From contig NZ_JODM01000029.1 of the NCBI RefSeq assembly GCF_000717995.1, forward strand, positions 18,274-82,273: a DNA stretch of 64,000 bases. The letters run 5' to 3'. Source of the stretch: Streptomyces violaceorubidus. GTDB lineage: Bacteria; Actinomycetota; Actinomycetes; Streptomycetales; Streptomycetaceae. Both the position numbers and the translations under genes were made by a program. Below the pieces are notes generated by a model. The model had not been told where the DNA came from, searched no databases, and saw only the letters and a list, made by a program, of their open reading frames with translations. Shown here one piece after another: positions 17,775 to 26,671 of this stretch (its first letter is position 1; each line of letters starts with the position of its first letter).

Positions 17775-17819
17775 TCCTCCGCGTACCCGGACGACCGGGA
17801 GCGAATGGGGAGGAACACC

Positions 17820-18806
17820 ATGAAGTACCGCACCATCGGCACCGATCCGGCGCACCGCCGCGAGGTGAGTGTGCTCGCGCTGGGCGCGATGCTCTTCGGC
17901 TCGCAGACCGACGAGAAGACCTCCTACGCCCTCCTCGACCGCTATGTGGAGGCCGGCGGGAACTTCGTCGACACCGCCGACAACTACGCCTTCTGGACCG
18001 ACGGCGGCCAGGGCGGCCAGAGCGAGGAACTCCTCGGCCGCTGGCGGCGCAGCCGCGGGATCGGCGACGAGGTCGTCATCGCCACCAAACTCGGCGCGCG
18101 TCCGCTGGCACCCGGCACCCACTACACCGACAACCCGGAGGGCCTGTCGGCCAAGGTGATCCGCGAGGCCGCCGACCGGAGCCGGGAACGGCTCGGCATG
18201 GAGAAGCTGGACCTGCTCTACGCGCACCTCGACGACTTCACCGTGGAGCAGCGCGAGACCGTCGAGGGGTTCGGCGCCCTGGTCGCGGAGGGCACCGTCG
18301 GACTGCTCGGCGTCAGCAACCAGGCGACGTGGCGCGTCGAGCGGGCCCGGGCCCTGGCCGCCGCGGCCCGACTGCCCGGCTACGAGGTGCTGCAGTACCA
18401 GCACAGCCACCTGCGGCCCCGCTTCGACGTGCCCGGCGAGTTCTCCCCGTACGGCAGCCTCGCCCACGCCGGCGCCGAACTCCTCGGCTACCTGCGGGCC
18501 GAGCCGGACCTGACCCTGGTCGCCTACTCACCGCTGCTGGCCGGCGCCTACGTCCGCGAGGACAAACCGCTGCCCCCGGACTACGACCACCCGGGCACGC
18601 CGGCCCGGCTCGCCGTGCTCCGCGAGGTCGCCCGGGAGACCGGGGCCACGGTCAACCAGGTCGTCCTCGCCTGGCAGATCGGCGCCGAACTGCCGATCGT
18701 GCCGCTGGCCGGGGCCTCGTCGGTGGCCCAGTTGGAGGAGAACCTGGCGGCCGTGGAGCTGGAACTGACGGTGGACCAGCGGGCCCGGCTGGACACCGTG
18801 CACTGA
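17820..18806 (+). CDS. Aldo/keto reductase
   Basis: A 328-residue NADPH-dependent oxidoreductase with a TIM barrel. Catalytic tetrad candidates are visible: Asp/Tyr in FVDTADNYAFW, Lys in VIATKLGARP, His in LLYAHLDDF. The cofactor-site segment IVPLAGASSVAQLEENL is near the C-terminus. This ATG is preceded by GGGGAGGA with good spacing, so an ATG 15 bp upstream was rejected. The dyad promoter upstream suggests induction by a MerR-type sensor, perhaps of electrophiles or a sugar derivative. It abuts the GntR gene convergently (6-bp gap), so a shared physiological role with inositol genes is possible but unproven. Confidence 0.9.
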   Translation: MKYRTIGTDPAHRREVSVLALGAMLFGSQTDEKTSYALLDRYVEAGGNFVDTADNYAFWTDGGQGGQSEELLGRWRRSRGIGDEVVIATKLGARPLAPGTHYTDNPEGLSAKVIREAADRSRERLGMEKLDLLYAHLDDFTVEQRETVEGFGALVAEGTVGLLGVSNQATWRVERARALAAAARLPGYEVLQYQHSHLRPRFDVPGEFSPYGSLAHAGAELLGYLRAEPDLTLVAYSPLLAGAYVREDKPLPPDYDHPGTPARLAVLREVARETGATVNQVVLAWQIGAELPIVPLAGASSVAQLEENLAAVELELTVDQRARLDTVH

Positions 18807-18812
18807 GCCCGG

Positions 18813-19598
18813 TCAGTTCCTGACCAGCAACTGGAAGTCGAACGCGTACCGGGACGCGCGGTAGACGTGCGTCCCGTACTCGACCGGCCGTCCGGTGTCG
18901 TCGTACGCGATCCGCCGCATGGTGAGCAGCGCGGCGCCCTCCTGCTCGCCGAGGAGCCCGGCCTCCTCAGGGGAGGCGATGCGGGCGCCGACGGCCTGGC
19001 GGGCGCTGTGCAGGCTGATGCCGGACGAGCGCATCATACGGTACAGACCGGTCGACTCCAGCCGGGTGCCGTCGAGTTCCAGCAGGTCCGCCGGGAGGTG
19101 GTTGCACAGCATCGCCACCGGCTGCCCGTGGGTGAGGCGCAGCCGCTCCAGGACGGCGACCTCGGTGCCCTCCGCGATACCGAGGGCCGCGGCGACCTCG
19201 GCGGTGGCCGGGACGCGCTCGTTGCGCACCACCCGGGTGCCGGGGCCCTGCCCGGCGGCCTCCAGGTCGTCGTAGAGGCTGCTCAGTTCCAGCGGGCGCC
19301 TGACCTGGCTGTGCACCACCTGGGTGCCGACCCCGCGCCGCCGCACCAGGAGCCCCTTGTCGACCAGCGACTGGATGGCCTGCCGGACCGTCGGCCGGGA
19401 CAGGCCGAGGCGGACGGAGAGGTCGACCTCGTTGCCCAGCAGGTTCCCCGGCGCGAGGACGCCCTGCGCTATCGCCGCCTCCAACTGCTGGGCCAACTGG
19501 TAGTAGAGCGGCACCGGGCTGCTCCGGTCCAGGGCGAAGTCCAGGGTGCCGGTCGCGGGGGCGGTCACGGCACGTGCGGGGTCGCCGGTCTTCGCCAT
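18813..19598 (-). CDS. GntR family (HutC/UTRA) transcriptional regulator
   Basis: A 261-residue regulator. The winged-helix DNA-binding domain is at residues ~25-95 (PLYYQLAQQLEAAIAQGVL, then the recognition helix LSRPTVRQAIQSLVDKGLL). The UTRA effector domain follows (residues ~110-250, RLRLTHGQPVAMLCNHLP, and YGTHVYRASRYAF). ATG supported by a GGGAGGT ribosome site. It is the last gene of the leftward iolC-aldolase-iolB-iolD unit, 50 bp after iolD, and is the likely regulator of inositol catabolism. The paired inverted repeats before iolC are candidate operators (inference). Confidence 0.88.
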   Translation of the reverse strand: MAKTGDPARAVTAPATGTLDFALDRSSPVPLYYQLAQQLEAAIAQGVLAPGNLLGNEVDLSVRLGLSRPTVRQAIQSLVDKGLLVRRRGVGTQVVHSQVRRPLELSSLYDDLEAAGQGPGTRVVRNERVPATAEVAAALGIAEGTEVAVLERLRLTHGQPVAMLCNHLPADLLELDGTRLESTGLYRMMRSSGISLHSARQAVGARIASPEEAGLLGEQEGAALLTMRRIAYDDTGRPVEYGTHVYRASRYAFDFQLLVRN

Positions 19599-19648
19599 GG
19601 ACGTACCTCCCTTGCGTAGGGGACGGGCTGTCGGGGGAGCCGGGAGCG

Positions 19649-21523
19649 TCAGAGGTGGCGGCGGCGGTCGGCGACCGCGCGCTCGTAGGCGGCCCGCGCG
19701 TTCGTGGCCGCCTCGCGGGCCGACACCTCGGCCACCGGCACGTCCCACCAGGCCTGCGCCGGCAGGGCGTTCGAGGCGGGTGCCGTCTCGACGTACACGC
19801 ATGTCGGGCGGGTCGCCGCGCGGGCCGTCGCCAGTGCCTCGCGCAACTCCCGCACCGTCTTGGCGCGCAGCACGTCCATGCCGAGGCTGGCCGCGTTGGC
19901 GGCGAGGTCGACGGGGAGCGGGGCACCGGTGAAGGAGCCGTCGGCGACGCGGTGGCGGTAGTCGGTGCCGAAGCGCTCGGCGCCCACCGACTCGGACAGG
20001 CCGCCGATGGAGGCGTAGCCGTGGTTCTGGACCAGGACCAGCTTCACCGGCAGGTTCTCCTGGACCGCCGTGACGATCTCCGTGGGGTTCATCAGGTACG
20101 TGCCGTCGCCGACCAGGGCCCACACGGGCACGTCGGGCGCGGCCTGCTGGACGCCGAGCGCGGCCGGGATCTCGTAGCCCATGCAGGAGTAGCCGTACTC
20201 CAGGTGGTACTGGCGCGGGGAGCGGGCCCGCCACAGCTTGTGCAGGTCGCCGGGGAGCGAACCGGCCGCGTTGATCACCACGTCCCGGTCGCCGACGACC
20301 GCGTCCAGCGCGCCCAGCACCTGCGTCTGGGTCGGCACCGCGCTGTCGTCGTCGGCGCGGAAGGCCGCCTCGACCGCCTCGTCCCAACGGGCCTTCCACG
20401 CGCGGTACTCGCTCTCGTACGCCGCGTCCACCCGGTGCCCGACCAGCGCCCCGGTCAGCGCGTCGAGCCCCGAGCGGGCGTCGCACACCAGGGTGGCGGC
20501 GGCGAGCTTGTGGGCGTCGAAGGCGGTGATGTTGAGGTTCAGGAAGCGGACGCCGGGGTGCTGGAAGAGGGTGCCGGAGGCGGTGGTGAAGTCCGAGTAG
20601 CGGGTGCCGACGCCGATCACCAGATCCGCGGTACGGGCGAGGGCGTCGCTCACCGCGGTGCCGGTGTGGCCGATGCCGCCGAGGTCCGCCGGGTGGTCGT
20701 GGCGCAGCGCGCCCTTGCCGGCCTGGGTGGAGGCGACCGGGATGCCGGTGGCGTCCACCAGTGCCTTGAGGGCCTGTTCGGCCTCGCTGTGGTGGACACC
20801 GCCGCCCGCGACGATCAGCGGCCGGGCGGCGGCGCGGACCGCCCGGACGGCCTCGGCCAGCTCCGCCGGGTCGGGCGCCGGGCGGCGCACCCGCCAGACA
20901 CGGTCGGCGAAGAACTCCTCCGGCCAGTCGTACGCCTGCGCCTGCACGTCCTGCGGCAGCGCGAGGGTGACCGCGCCGGTCTCCGCCGGGTCGCTGAGCA
21001 CGCGCATCGCCTGGAGCGCGGAGGAGAGCAGCGCCTCGGGGCGGGTGATCCGGTCGAAGTAGCGCGACACGGGCCGCAGGGCGTCGTTGACGGACACGTC
21101 GGCCTCGACCGGGTGCTCCAGCTGTTGCAGCAGCGGGTCGGCGGCGTGCGAGGCGAAGTAGTCGCCGGGCAGGAGCAGGACCGGCAGCCGGTTGATCGTG
21201 GCGAGGGCGGCGCCGGTGACCAGGTTGGTGGCGCCGGGGCCGATGGAGGTCGTCACCGCCTGCGCGGACAGCCGGCCCAGCTGTCGGGCGTGCCCGACGG
21301 CGGCGTGCACCATGGCCTGTTCGTTGCGGCCCTGGTGGAAGGGCATGACGTCGGCGCACTCGACCAGCGCCTGGCCGAGGCCGGCCACGTTGCCGTGGCC
21401 GAAGATGCCCCAGGTGCCGGTGATCAGGCGGTGCCGTACGCCGTCGCGTTCGGTGTACTGCGCGGCCAGGAAGCGCACCAGGGCCTGTGCGGTGGTCAGT
21501 CGGCGGGTGGCGGGGGCGCTCAT
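19649..21523 (-). CDS. iolD: 3D-(3,5/4)-trihydroxycyclohexane-1,2-dione hydrolase
   Basis: A 624-residue thiamine-diphosphate enzyme that opens the inositol ring, giving 5-deoxy-glucuronate. It has the acetolactate-synthase fold with N-terminal Pyr domain (ITGTWGIFGHGNVAGLGQAL, catalytic Glu in GRNEQAMVHAAVGHA), central domain, and PP domain with the ThDP motif VGDGTYLMNPTEIVTAVQENL and QNHGYASIGGLSESVG. Length is normal. The ATG overlaps the iolB stop by four bases. Its substrate comes from IolE and its product goes to IolB. Confidence 0.95.
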   Translation of the reverse strand: MSAPATRRLTTAQALVRFLAAQYTERDGVRHRLITGTWGIFGHGNVAGLGQALVECADVMPFHQGRNEQAMVHAAVGHARQLGRLSAQAVTTSIGPGATNLVTGAALATINRLPVLLLPGDYFASHAADPLLQQLEHPVEADVSVNDALRPVSRYFDRITRPEALLSSALQAMRVLSDPAETGAVTLALPQDVQAQAYDWPEEFFADRVWRVRRPAPDPAELAEAVRAVRAAARPLIVAGGGVHHSEAEQALKALVDATGIPVASTQAGKGALRHDHPADLGGIGHTGTAVSDALARTADLVIGVGTRYSDFTTASGTLFQHPGVRFLNLNITAFDAHKLAAATLVCDARSGLDALTGALVGHRVDAAYESEYRAWKARWDEAVEAAFRADDDSAVPTQTQVLGALDAVVGDRDVVINAAGSLPGDLHKLWRARSPRQYHLEYGYSCMGYEIPAALGVQQAAPDVPVWALVGDGTYLMNPTEIVTAVQENLPVKLVLVQNHGYASIGGLSESVGAERFGTDYRHRVADGSFTGAPLPVDLAANAASLGMDVLRAKTVRELREALATARAATRPTCVYVETAPASNALPAQAWWDVPVAEVSAREAATNARAAYERAVADRRRHL

Positions 21524-22416
21524 GCGGACCTCTCCGGTGCGGTGTAGAGGGGGAGCCGGGGATCGACCGGCTGCTCGGGCCAGGTGTCGCGGATCCAGGC
21601 GTGGTCGGGGTGGTCGCGGATCAGCCAGGCCCGCTCGGGCTCCGGGCCCGCCATGACGTTGAGGTAGTACATGTGGTGGCCGGGGACCGCCATCGACGGT
21701 CCGTGCCAGCCGTCGGGGATCAGCACGACGTCCCCGTCGCGCACTTCGGCGAGGACGTCGGTCCCCTGGCCCTGCCCGGACGGTGAGACGCGCTGGTAGC
21801 CGAGGCCCGGGGTGCCGTCGTGGGGCGCGAACTCGAAGTAGTAGATCTCCTCCAGCACCGACTCCTCGCCGGGCCGGTGCTCGTCGTGCTTGTGGGGCGG
21901 GAAGGAGGACCAGTTGCCGCCCGGGGTGAGCACCTCGACCGCGATCAGCCTGTCGCACTCGAACGTCCCCGCCGCCGCGAAGTTGTTGACCTGCCGCGAG
22001 CAGTTCCCGGTGCCCCGCAGCTCCACCGGCACCGAGGACGCCGGGACGTACCGGGCGGGCAGCCGGCGGGTGCAGCGGGCGCCGGTCAGGGCGAACCGGC
22101 CGCCGCCGGTGGACGTCAGGGTCGTGCGGGCGTCGCGCGGGACGTACGCGAAGTCGGTGACCCCGCTGAACACGCTGTCCCGACCGCCGAGTTCGAAGGT
22201 CTCAGGGCCGAAGTCGTCGGCGCTCGCGACCGTGCAGCCGCCGCTCAGCGGCAGGACGATCCACTCGCTCCCGCCGCTGTCGAAGGTGTGGCTGCCGCCG
22301 GGGGCCAGGTGCACGACCCGCAGGCCCGAGTAGCCCCAGCCCGCGCTCTCGGGCGTCACGTCCACGGCGTACGGGCCGTCCGCCGCCGTCTTGCCCGCGG
22401 GAAGGTGATACCTCAT
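21520..22416 (-). CDS. iolB: 5-deoxy-glucuronate isomerase
   Basis: A 298-residue cupin-type isomerase converting 5-deoxy-D-glucuronate to 2-deoxy-5-keto-D-gluconate. Typical segments: N-terminal AGWGYSGLRVVHLAPGG, metal-site motif SSFPPHKHDEHRPGEESVLEEIYY and C-terminal LIPDGWHGPSMAVPGHHMYYLN, which together supply the metal-binding His/Glu set. Length is normal. Stop overlaps iolD; start is 25 bp after the aldolase-like gene. Confidence 0.95.
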   Translation of the reverse strand: MRYHLPAGKTAADGPYAVDVTPESAGWGYSGLRVVHLAPGGSHTFDSGGSEWIVLPLSGGCTVASADDFGPETFELGGRDSVFSGVTDFAYVPRDARTTLTSTGGGRFALTGARCTRRLPARYVPASSVPVELRGTGNCSRQVNNFAAAGTFECDRLIAVEVLTPGGNWSSFPPHKHDEHRPGEESVLEEIYYFEFAPHDGTPGLGYQRVSPSGQGQGTDVLAEVRDGDVVLIPDGWHGPSMAVPGHHMYYLNVMAGPEPERAWLIRDHPDHAWIRDTWPEQPVDPRLPLYTAPERSA

Positions 22417-22441
22417 CGTCCGCTCCTCCGCCTCTCCTCGC

Positions 22442-23338
22442 TCACAGCAGTCCGACGGCCGTGTCCACCGCCTCCTCCACGCTGCCCCCGGCCGGGTAGA
22501 GCAGCGAGCGGCCGACGACCATGCCCTGCACGGTGGGCAGCCTCAGTGCCTTGCGCCAGCGTTCGTAGGCCGCGGTCTGGTCCGCCCGGGAGCCCCCTAT
22601 GTCGCCGCCGAGCAGGACCGCGGGCAGTGTGGAGGTCGCCAGGACCTCGGCCATGTCGTCCGGGTCGTGGGTGACGGGCAGTTTCAGCCAGGTGTAGGCG
22701 GAGGTGCCGCCGAGACCGGAGGCGATGGCGATGGAGCGGGTGACCCCCTCGGCAGAGAGGTCGTTGCGGACCCGGCCGTCGATCCGGCGGGAGACGAACG
22801 GCTCCACGAACAACGGCAGCCGGCGCTCCGCCATGGCGTCGACCGCCCGGGCGCTCGCCTCCAGCGTGGCCAGGGAGCCGGGGTCCTCGTAGTCGATGCG
22901 CAGCAGCAGCTTGCCCGCGTCGAAGCGCAGCCGGGCGATGTCCTCGGCGCGGTGGCCGGTGAAGCGGTCGTCCATCTCGAAGGCGGCGCCCGCGAGTCCG
23001 CCGCGGTTCATCGACCCCATGACGACCTTGTTCTCCAGCGCCCCGAGCAGCAGCAGGTCCTCCAGGACGTCGGCGGTGGCGAGCACCCCGTCGACGCCGG
23101 GCCGGGACAGCGCGGTGCACAGGCGTTCCAGCAGGTCGGCCCGGTTGGCCATGGCGAGCCCGCGGTCGCCGACGCCGAGCGCGCCGCGCGCCGGGTGGTC
23201 GGCGGCCACGATCATCAGCCGGCCGGAGTCGCCGATCAGGGGGCGGCGCACCCGGCGGGCCGCGGCCTCGGCGATCGCCTCCGGGTGCCGGGCTCGGACC
23301 GCGGTGAGGTCCGGGATGCTGGAGATGCTGAGGGACAA
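22442..23338 (-). CDS. Cgl0159-family (beta/alpha)8 aldolase-like protein of inositol clusters
   Basis: A 298-residue TIM-barrel protein of the class found in actinobacterial iol operons (deoxyribose-phosphate aldolase-like/Cgl0159 family). Visible features include MIVAADHPARGALGVG near residue 43, LLRIDYEDPGSL, a Lys in the LKLPVTHD strand, and the phosphate-site-like VLLGGDIGGSR and GMVVGRSLLYP. No classical iolJ (fructose-bisphosphate-aldolase-like) gene is in the window, so this protein may split 2-deoxy-5-keto-gluconate-6-phosphate into dihydroxyacetone phosphate and malonic semialdehyde (inference). It lies between iolC and iolB in the same transcript. Confidence 0.8.
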   Translation of the reverse strand: MSLSISSIPDLTAVRARHPEAIAEAAARRVRRPLIGDSGRLMIVAADHPARGALGVGDRGLAMANRADLLERLCTALSRPGVDGVLATADVLEDLLLLGALENKVVMGSMNRGGLAGAAFEMDDRFTGHRAEDIARLRFDAGKLLLRIDYEDPGSLATLEASARAVDAMAERRLPLFVEPFVSRRIDGRVRNDLSAEGVTRSIAIASGLGGTSAYTWLKLPVTHDPDDMAEVLATSTLPAVLLGGDIGGSRADQTAAYERWRKALRLPTVQGMVVGRSLLYPAGGSVEEAVDTAVGLL

Positions 23339-23351
23339 GGCGTTGCTCCGT

Positions 23352-24314
23352 TCAGGGAGTGGCTCGCGCGAGGAGGTCGTCGACCTCCGCCTCGGTGGGC
23401 ATCGCGGAGGAACAGGCGAGGCGGGAGGCGACGAGGGCGCCGGCCGCGTTGGCGTACCGCATGATCCGCTCCAGCTCCCAGCCGGAGAGCAGACCGTGGC
23501 TCAGGGACCCGCCGAACGCGTCGCCCGCGCCGAGCCCGTTGACCACCTCGACCGGGACCGGCGGCACCTCGGCCGACCGGCCGTCGCGGTGCACGGCGAG
23601 GACGCCCTTCGGGCCCTGCTTGACGACGGCCAGCTCCACCCCGGCCGCCAGCAACGCCTCGGCGCAGGCGCGGGGTTCGCGCACACCCGTGGCGATCTCG
23701 CACTCGTCCAGGTTGCCGACCGCGACGGTCGCGTGGCCGAGCGCCTCGGCGTAGTACGGGCGGGCCTGGTCGGGGTCGGTCCAGAACATGGGGCGCCAGT
23801 CCAGGTCGAAGACCGTGGTGCCGGACTTCGCGCGGTGGGCGAGGGCGGCCAGGGTCGCCGTACGGCTCGGTTCCTCGCTCAGCCCGGTGCCGGTCATCCA
23901 GAAGATCGAGGCCGCGCGGATCGCGTCGAGGTCCAGCTCCTCCGGTCGGATCTCCAGGTCGGGGGCCTTGGGACGGCGGTAGAAGTACAGCGGGAAGTCG
24001 TCCGGCGGGAAGATCTCGCAGAACGTCACGGGGGTCGGGTAGGCGGCGACCGGGGTGACCCAGCGGTCGTCGACGCCGAACTCCTTCAGCGCGCCGTGCA
24101 GATAGGCGCCGAAGGGGTCGTCGCCCGTGCGGGTGATGACGGCCGTGGCACGGCCGAGCCGGGCGGCGGCGACCGCCACGTTGGAGGCCGAACCGCCGAG
24201 GAACTTGCCGAAGGTCTCAACCTCCGCCAGGGGTACGCCCGTCTGCAAAGGATAGAGATCGACCCCGATGCGACCCATCGTGATCAGATCGAAACGCGGG
24301 ACTGACTCGGCCAT
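23352..24314 (-). CDS. iolC: 5-dehydro-2-deoxygluconokinase
   Basis: A 320-residue PfkB-family sugar kinase that phosphorylates 2-deoxy-5-keto-D-gluconate. The N-terminal PfkB signature is GKFLGGSASNVAVAAARLG and the C-terminal one NGLGAGDAFGGSLSHGL, with the catalytic Asp in GAGDAF. It is the first gene of the leftward operon (iolC, aldolase, iolB, iolD, gntR), and its ATG faces the divergent transporter promoter. Length and motifs are complete. Confidence 0.93.
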   Translation of the reverse strand: MAESVPRFDLITMGRIGVDLYPLQTGVPLAEVETFGKFLGGSASNVAVAAARLGRATAVITRTGDDPFGAYLHGALKEFGVDDRWVTPVAAYPTPVTFCEIFPPDDFPLYFYRRPKAPDLEIRPEELDLDAIRAASIFWMTGTGLSEEPSRTATLAALAHRAKSGTTVFDLDWRPMFWTDPDQARPYYAEALGHATVAVGNLDECEIATGVREPRACAEALLAAGVELAVVKQGPKGVLAVHRDGRSAEVPPVPVEVVNGLGAGDAFGGSLSHGLLSGWELERIMRYANAAGALVASRLACSSAMPTEAEVDDLLARATP

Positions 24315-24356
24315 GTGCGACGCTCCTTTGGCTGGGCGGGGGCCTGCCGCCTCCCA

Positions 24357-24466
24357 GGTGTATGACTCCTGGACGACGCTGTCAATACTTTGTACTTACA
24401 TTCGGACCTGCGAGTGAAATGATGTCTTGACAAAGTATTGACAGTGGGCGCCCCAAGGACTTGTAT
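24357..24466. promoter_or_regulatory. Divergent inositol promoter with mirror-image operators
   Basis: Two perfect 14-bp inverted copies, TGTCAATACTTTGT (24380-24393) and ACAAAGTATTGACA (24430-24443). Each contains a TTGACA -35 reading outwards. Rightward: -35 at 24438-24443, 17-bp spacer, -10 TTGTAT at 24461-24466. Leftward: -35 at 24380-24385, 17-bp spacer, -10-like TACACC at 24357-24362. A third dyad, TGTCTTGACA, sits at 24423-24432. A repressor bound here would shut both operons together. Confidence 0.8.
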
Positions 24467-24566
24467 CCGGTCCCAGCGCAGCAACAGCCATTCTTCTCGG
24501 GTCTGGCACTCGGGTCTGGCACACGGCATTCCCGTCGCACAGTCGCACAGTGAGGTGCAGGAAAAG

Positions 24567-25589
24567 ATGGACCGCTCTTCGCACGCCCGCTCTCGCAGAT
24601 TCGCCCCTGCCGTGGCCCTCGCCGCCGCCGCGGCCCTGACCCTCGCGGGCTGCTCCAGCAGCTCGGGCGGGAAGAAGGCCGACGAGGAGAGCGACTCGGG
24701 CGCCTCCGCGGGCAAGGCGAACACCCCCCGCATGACGGTCGCCCTGGTCACCCACCAGGCGCCCGGCGACACCTTCTGGGACATCGTCCGCAAGGGCGCC
24801 CAGGCCGCCGCCGACAAGGACAACGTCAAGCTCGTCTACTCCGCCGACCCGAACGCGGGCAACCAGGCCAACCTGGTGCAGAACGCGATCGACCAGAAGG
24901 TCGACGGCATCGCCGTCACCCTCGCCAAGCCGGACGCCATGCGGAGCGTCCTCGCCAAGGCGGAGAAGGCCGGCATACCCGTGGTCGGGCTCAACTCCGG
25001 TCTGGCGGACTGGAAGAAGCTCGGCCTGATGGAGTTCTTCGGCCAGGACGAGACCGTGGCGGGCGAGGCCCTCGGCAAGCGGCTCAACGAGGACGGGGCC
25101 AAGAAGGCCGTCTGCGTCATCCACGAACAGGGCAACGTCGGTCTGACCCAGCGCTGCGACGGCGTGAAGAAGACCTTCGAGGGCTCGATCGAGAACCTCT
25201 ACGTCAACGGCACCGACATGCCCTCGGTGAAGTCGACCGTCACCGCCAAGCTCAAGCAGGACGGCGGCATCGACCACCTGGTCACGCTCGGCGCCCCCTT
25301 CGCCATGACCGCCGTGCAGTCGGTGGACGAGTCCGGCAGCAAGGCCAAGGTCGCCACCTTCGACCTCAACAAGGAACTGACCGGCGCCATCGAGAAGGGC
25401 GACATCGAGTTCGCCGTCGACCAGCAGCCCTACCTCCAGGGCTACCTCGCGGTCGACGGACTGTGGCTCTACAAGAACAACGGCAACTACAGCGGCGGCG
25501 GTGAGCAGCCGGTGCTGACCGGCCCCGCCTTCGTCGACAAGTCCAACGTCAAGGCCGTCGCCGAGTTCGCCTCGAAGGGCACCCGGTGA
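24567..25589 (+). CDS. Inositol/sugar ABC transporter substrate-binding lipoprotein
   Basis: A 340-residue periplasmic-binding-protein-like lipoprotein (class-1 fold, as for ribose- or inositol-binding proteins). Signal peptide ends in the lipobox TLAGC (Cys29), followed by a Ser/Gly/Lys linker and the binding domain (VALVTHQAPGDTFWDIVRKGA, DGIAVTLAKPDAM, ATFDLNKELTGAIEKGDI, QQPYLQGYLAVDGLW). It captures the substrate outside the membrane for the following permease and ATPase. myo-Inositol is the likely ligand given the surrounding iol genes. It is the first gene of the rightward operon; its stop overlaps the permease start. Confidence 0.92.
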   Translation: MDRSSHARSRRFAPAVALAAAAALTLAGCSSSSGGKKADEESDSGASAGKANTPRMTVALVTHQAPGDTFWDIVRKGAQAAADKDNVKLVYSADPNAGNQANLVQNAIDQKVDGIAVTLAKPDAMRSVLAKAEKAGIPVVGLNSGLADWKKLGLMEFFGQDETVAGEALGKRLNEDGAKKAVCVIHEQGNVGLTQRCDGVKKTFEGSIENLYVNGTDMPSVKSTVTAKLKQDGGIDHLVTLGAPFAMTAVQSVDESGSKAKVATFDLNKELTGAIEKGDIEFAVDQQPYLQGYLAVDGLWLYKNNGNYSGGGEQPVLTGPAFVDKSNVKAVAEFASKGTR

Positions 25590-26665
25590 TGAGCGTGGCC
25601 AGGCAGGCCGAGCCGGCGGTGACCGCACCGCCGGTCCCCGGCCCCAAGGAGACCGACGGGCGGACCCGTGAGCGTCCCGTGGCGCTGCGGCTGCTCGCCC
25701 GGCCCGAGGTCGGGGTCTTCCTCGGTGCCGTCGCCGTGTTCGTGTTCTTCCTGATCGCCGCGCCCGCCCTTCGCGACGGCGGCTCCATGGCGACGGTGCT
25801 GTACCAGTCGTCCACCATCGGCATCATGGCGCTGCCCGTCGCCCTGCTGATGATCGGCGGCGAGTTCGACCTGTCCGCCGGTGTCGCCGTGGTCACCTCG
25901 GCGCTCACCGCCGGCATGCTCAGTTACCAGTTGACCGTGAACGTCTGGGTCGGCGTGATCGTCGCCCTGGTGGCCTCGCTCGCCGTCGGCGCCTTCAACG
26001 GCTGGGTGCTGGTGAAGACCGGCCTGCCGAGCTTCCTGGTCACGCTGGCCACCTTCCTGGTCCTCCAGGGCGTCAACCTCGCCGTCACCAAGCTCGTCAC
26101 CGGCAACGTCGCCACCGACGACATCAGCGACATGGACGGCTTCGACCAGGCCAAGGCGCTGTTCGCCTCGTCCTTCGACGTCGGCGGCGTCGAGGTGAAG
26201 ATCACGGTGGTGTGGTGGCTGGTCTTCGCGGCCCTGGCCACCTGGGTGCTGCTGCGCACCAAGTACGGCAACTGGGTCTTCGCCGTCGGCGGCAGCCAGG
26301 AGTCCGCCCGCGCGGTCGGCGTGCCGGTCACCTTCACGAAGATCACGCTGTTCATGCTGGTCGGCTTCGGCGCCTGGTTCGTCGGCATGCACCAGCTGTT
26401 CTCCTTCAACACCGTGCAGTCCGGCGAGGGCGTCGGCCAGGAGCTGATCTACATCGCGGCGGCGGTCATCGGCGGCTGCCTGCTCACCGGCGGCTACGGC
26501 TCCGCCATCGGCCCCGTCTTCGGTGCCTTCATGTTCGGCATGGTGAACCAGGGCATCGTCTTCGCGGGCTGGAACCCCGACTGGTTCAAGGCCTTCCTCG
26601 GCGTGATGCTCCTGGGCGCCGTCCTCATCAACCTGTACGTCCGCCGCGCCGCGACCCGGAGGTGA
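25589..26665 (+). CDS. Sugar ABC transporter permease (ribose/inositol type)
   Basis: A 358-residue permease of the RbsC/branched-type family with about ten membrane helices. Recognisable segments are LPVALLMIGGEFDLSAGV, FNGWVLVKTGLPSFLVTLATF, the ATPase-contact loop NWVFAVGGSQESARAVGVPV and TGGYGSAIGPVFGAFMFGM. A ~45-residue hydrophilic N-terminus precedes the first helix. The ATG is coupled to the upstream stop (TGATG); a GTG three bases earlier is an alternative. It works with the flanking binding protein and ATPase. Confidence 0.93.
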   Translation: MSVARQAEPAVTAPPVPGPKETDGRTRERPVALRLLARPEVGVFLGAVAVFVFFLIAAPALRDGGSMATVLYQSSTIGIMALPVALLMIGGEFDLSAGVAVVTSALTAGMLSYQLTVNVWVGVIVALVASLAVGAFNGWVLVKTGLPSFLVTLATFLVLQGVNLAVTKLVTGNVATDDISDMDGFDQAKALFASSFDVGGVEVKITVVWWLVFAALATWVLLRTKYGNWVFAVGGSQESARAVGVPVTFTKITLFMLVGFGAWFVGMHQLFSFNTVQSGEGVGQELIYIAAAVIGGCLLTGGYGSAIGPVFGAFMFGMVNQGIVFAGWNPDWFKAFLGVMLLGAVLINLYVRRAATRR

Positions 26666-26671
26666 TCGGAA

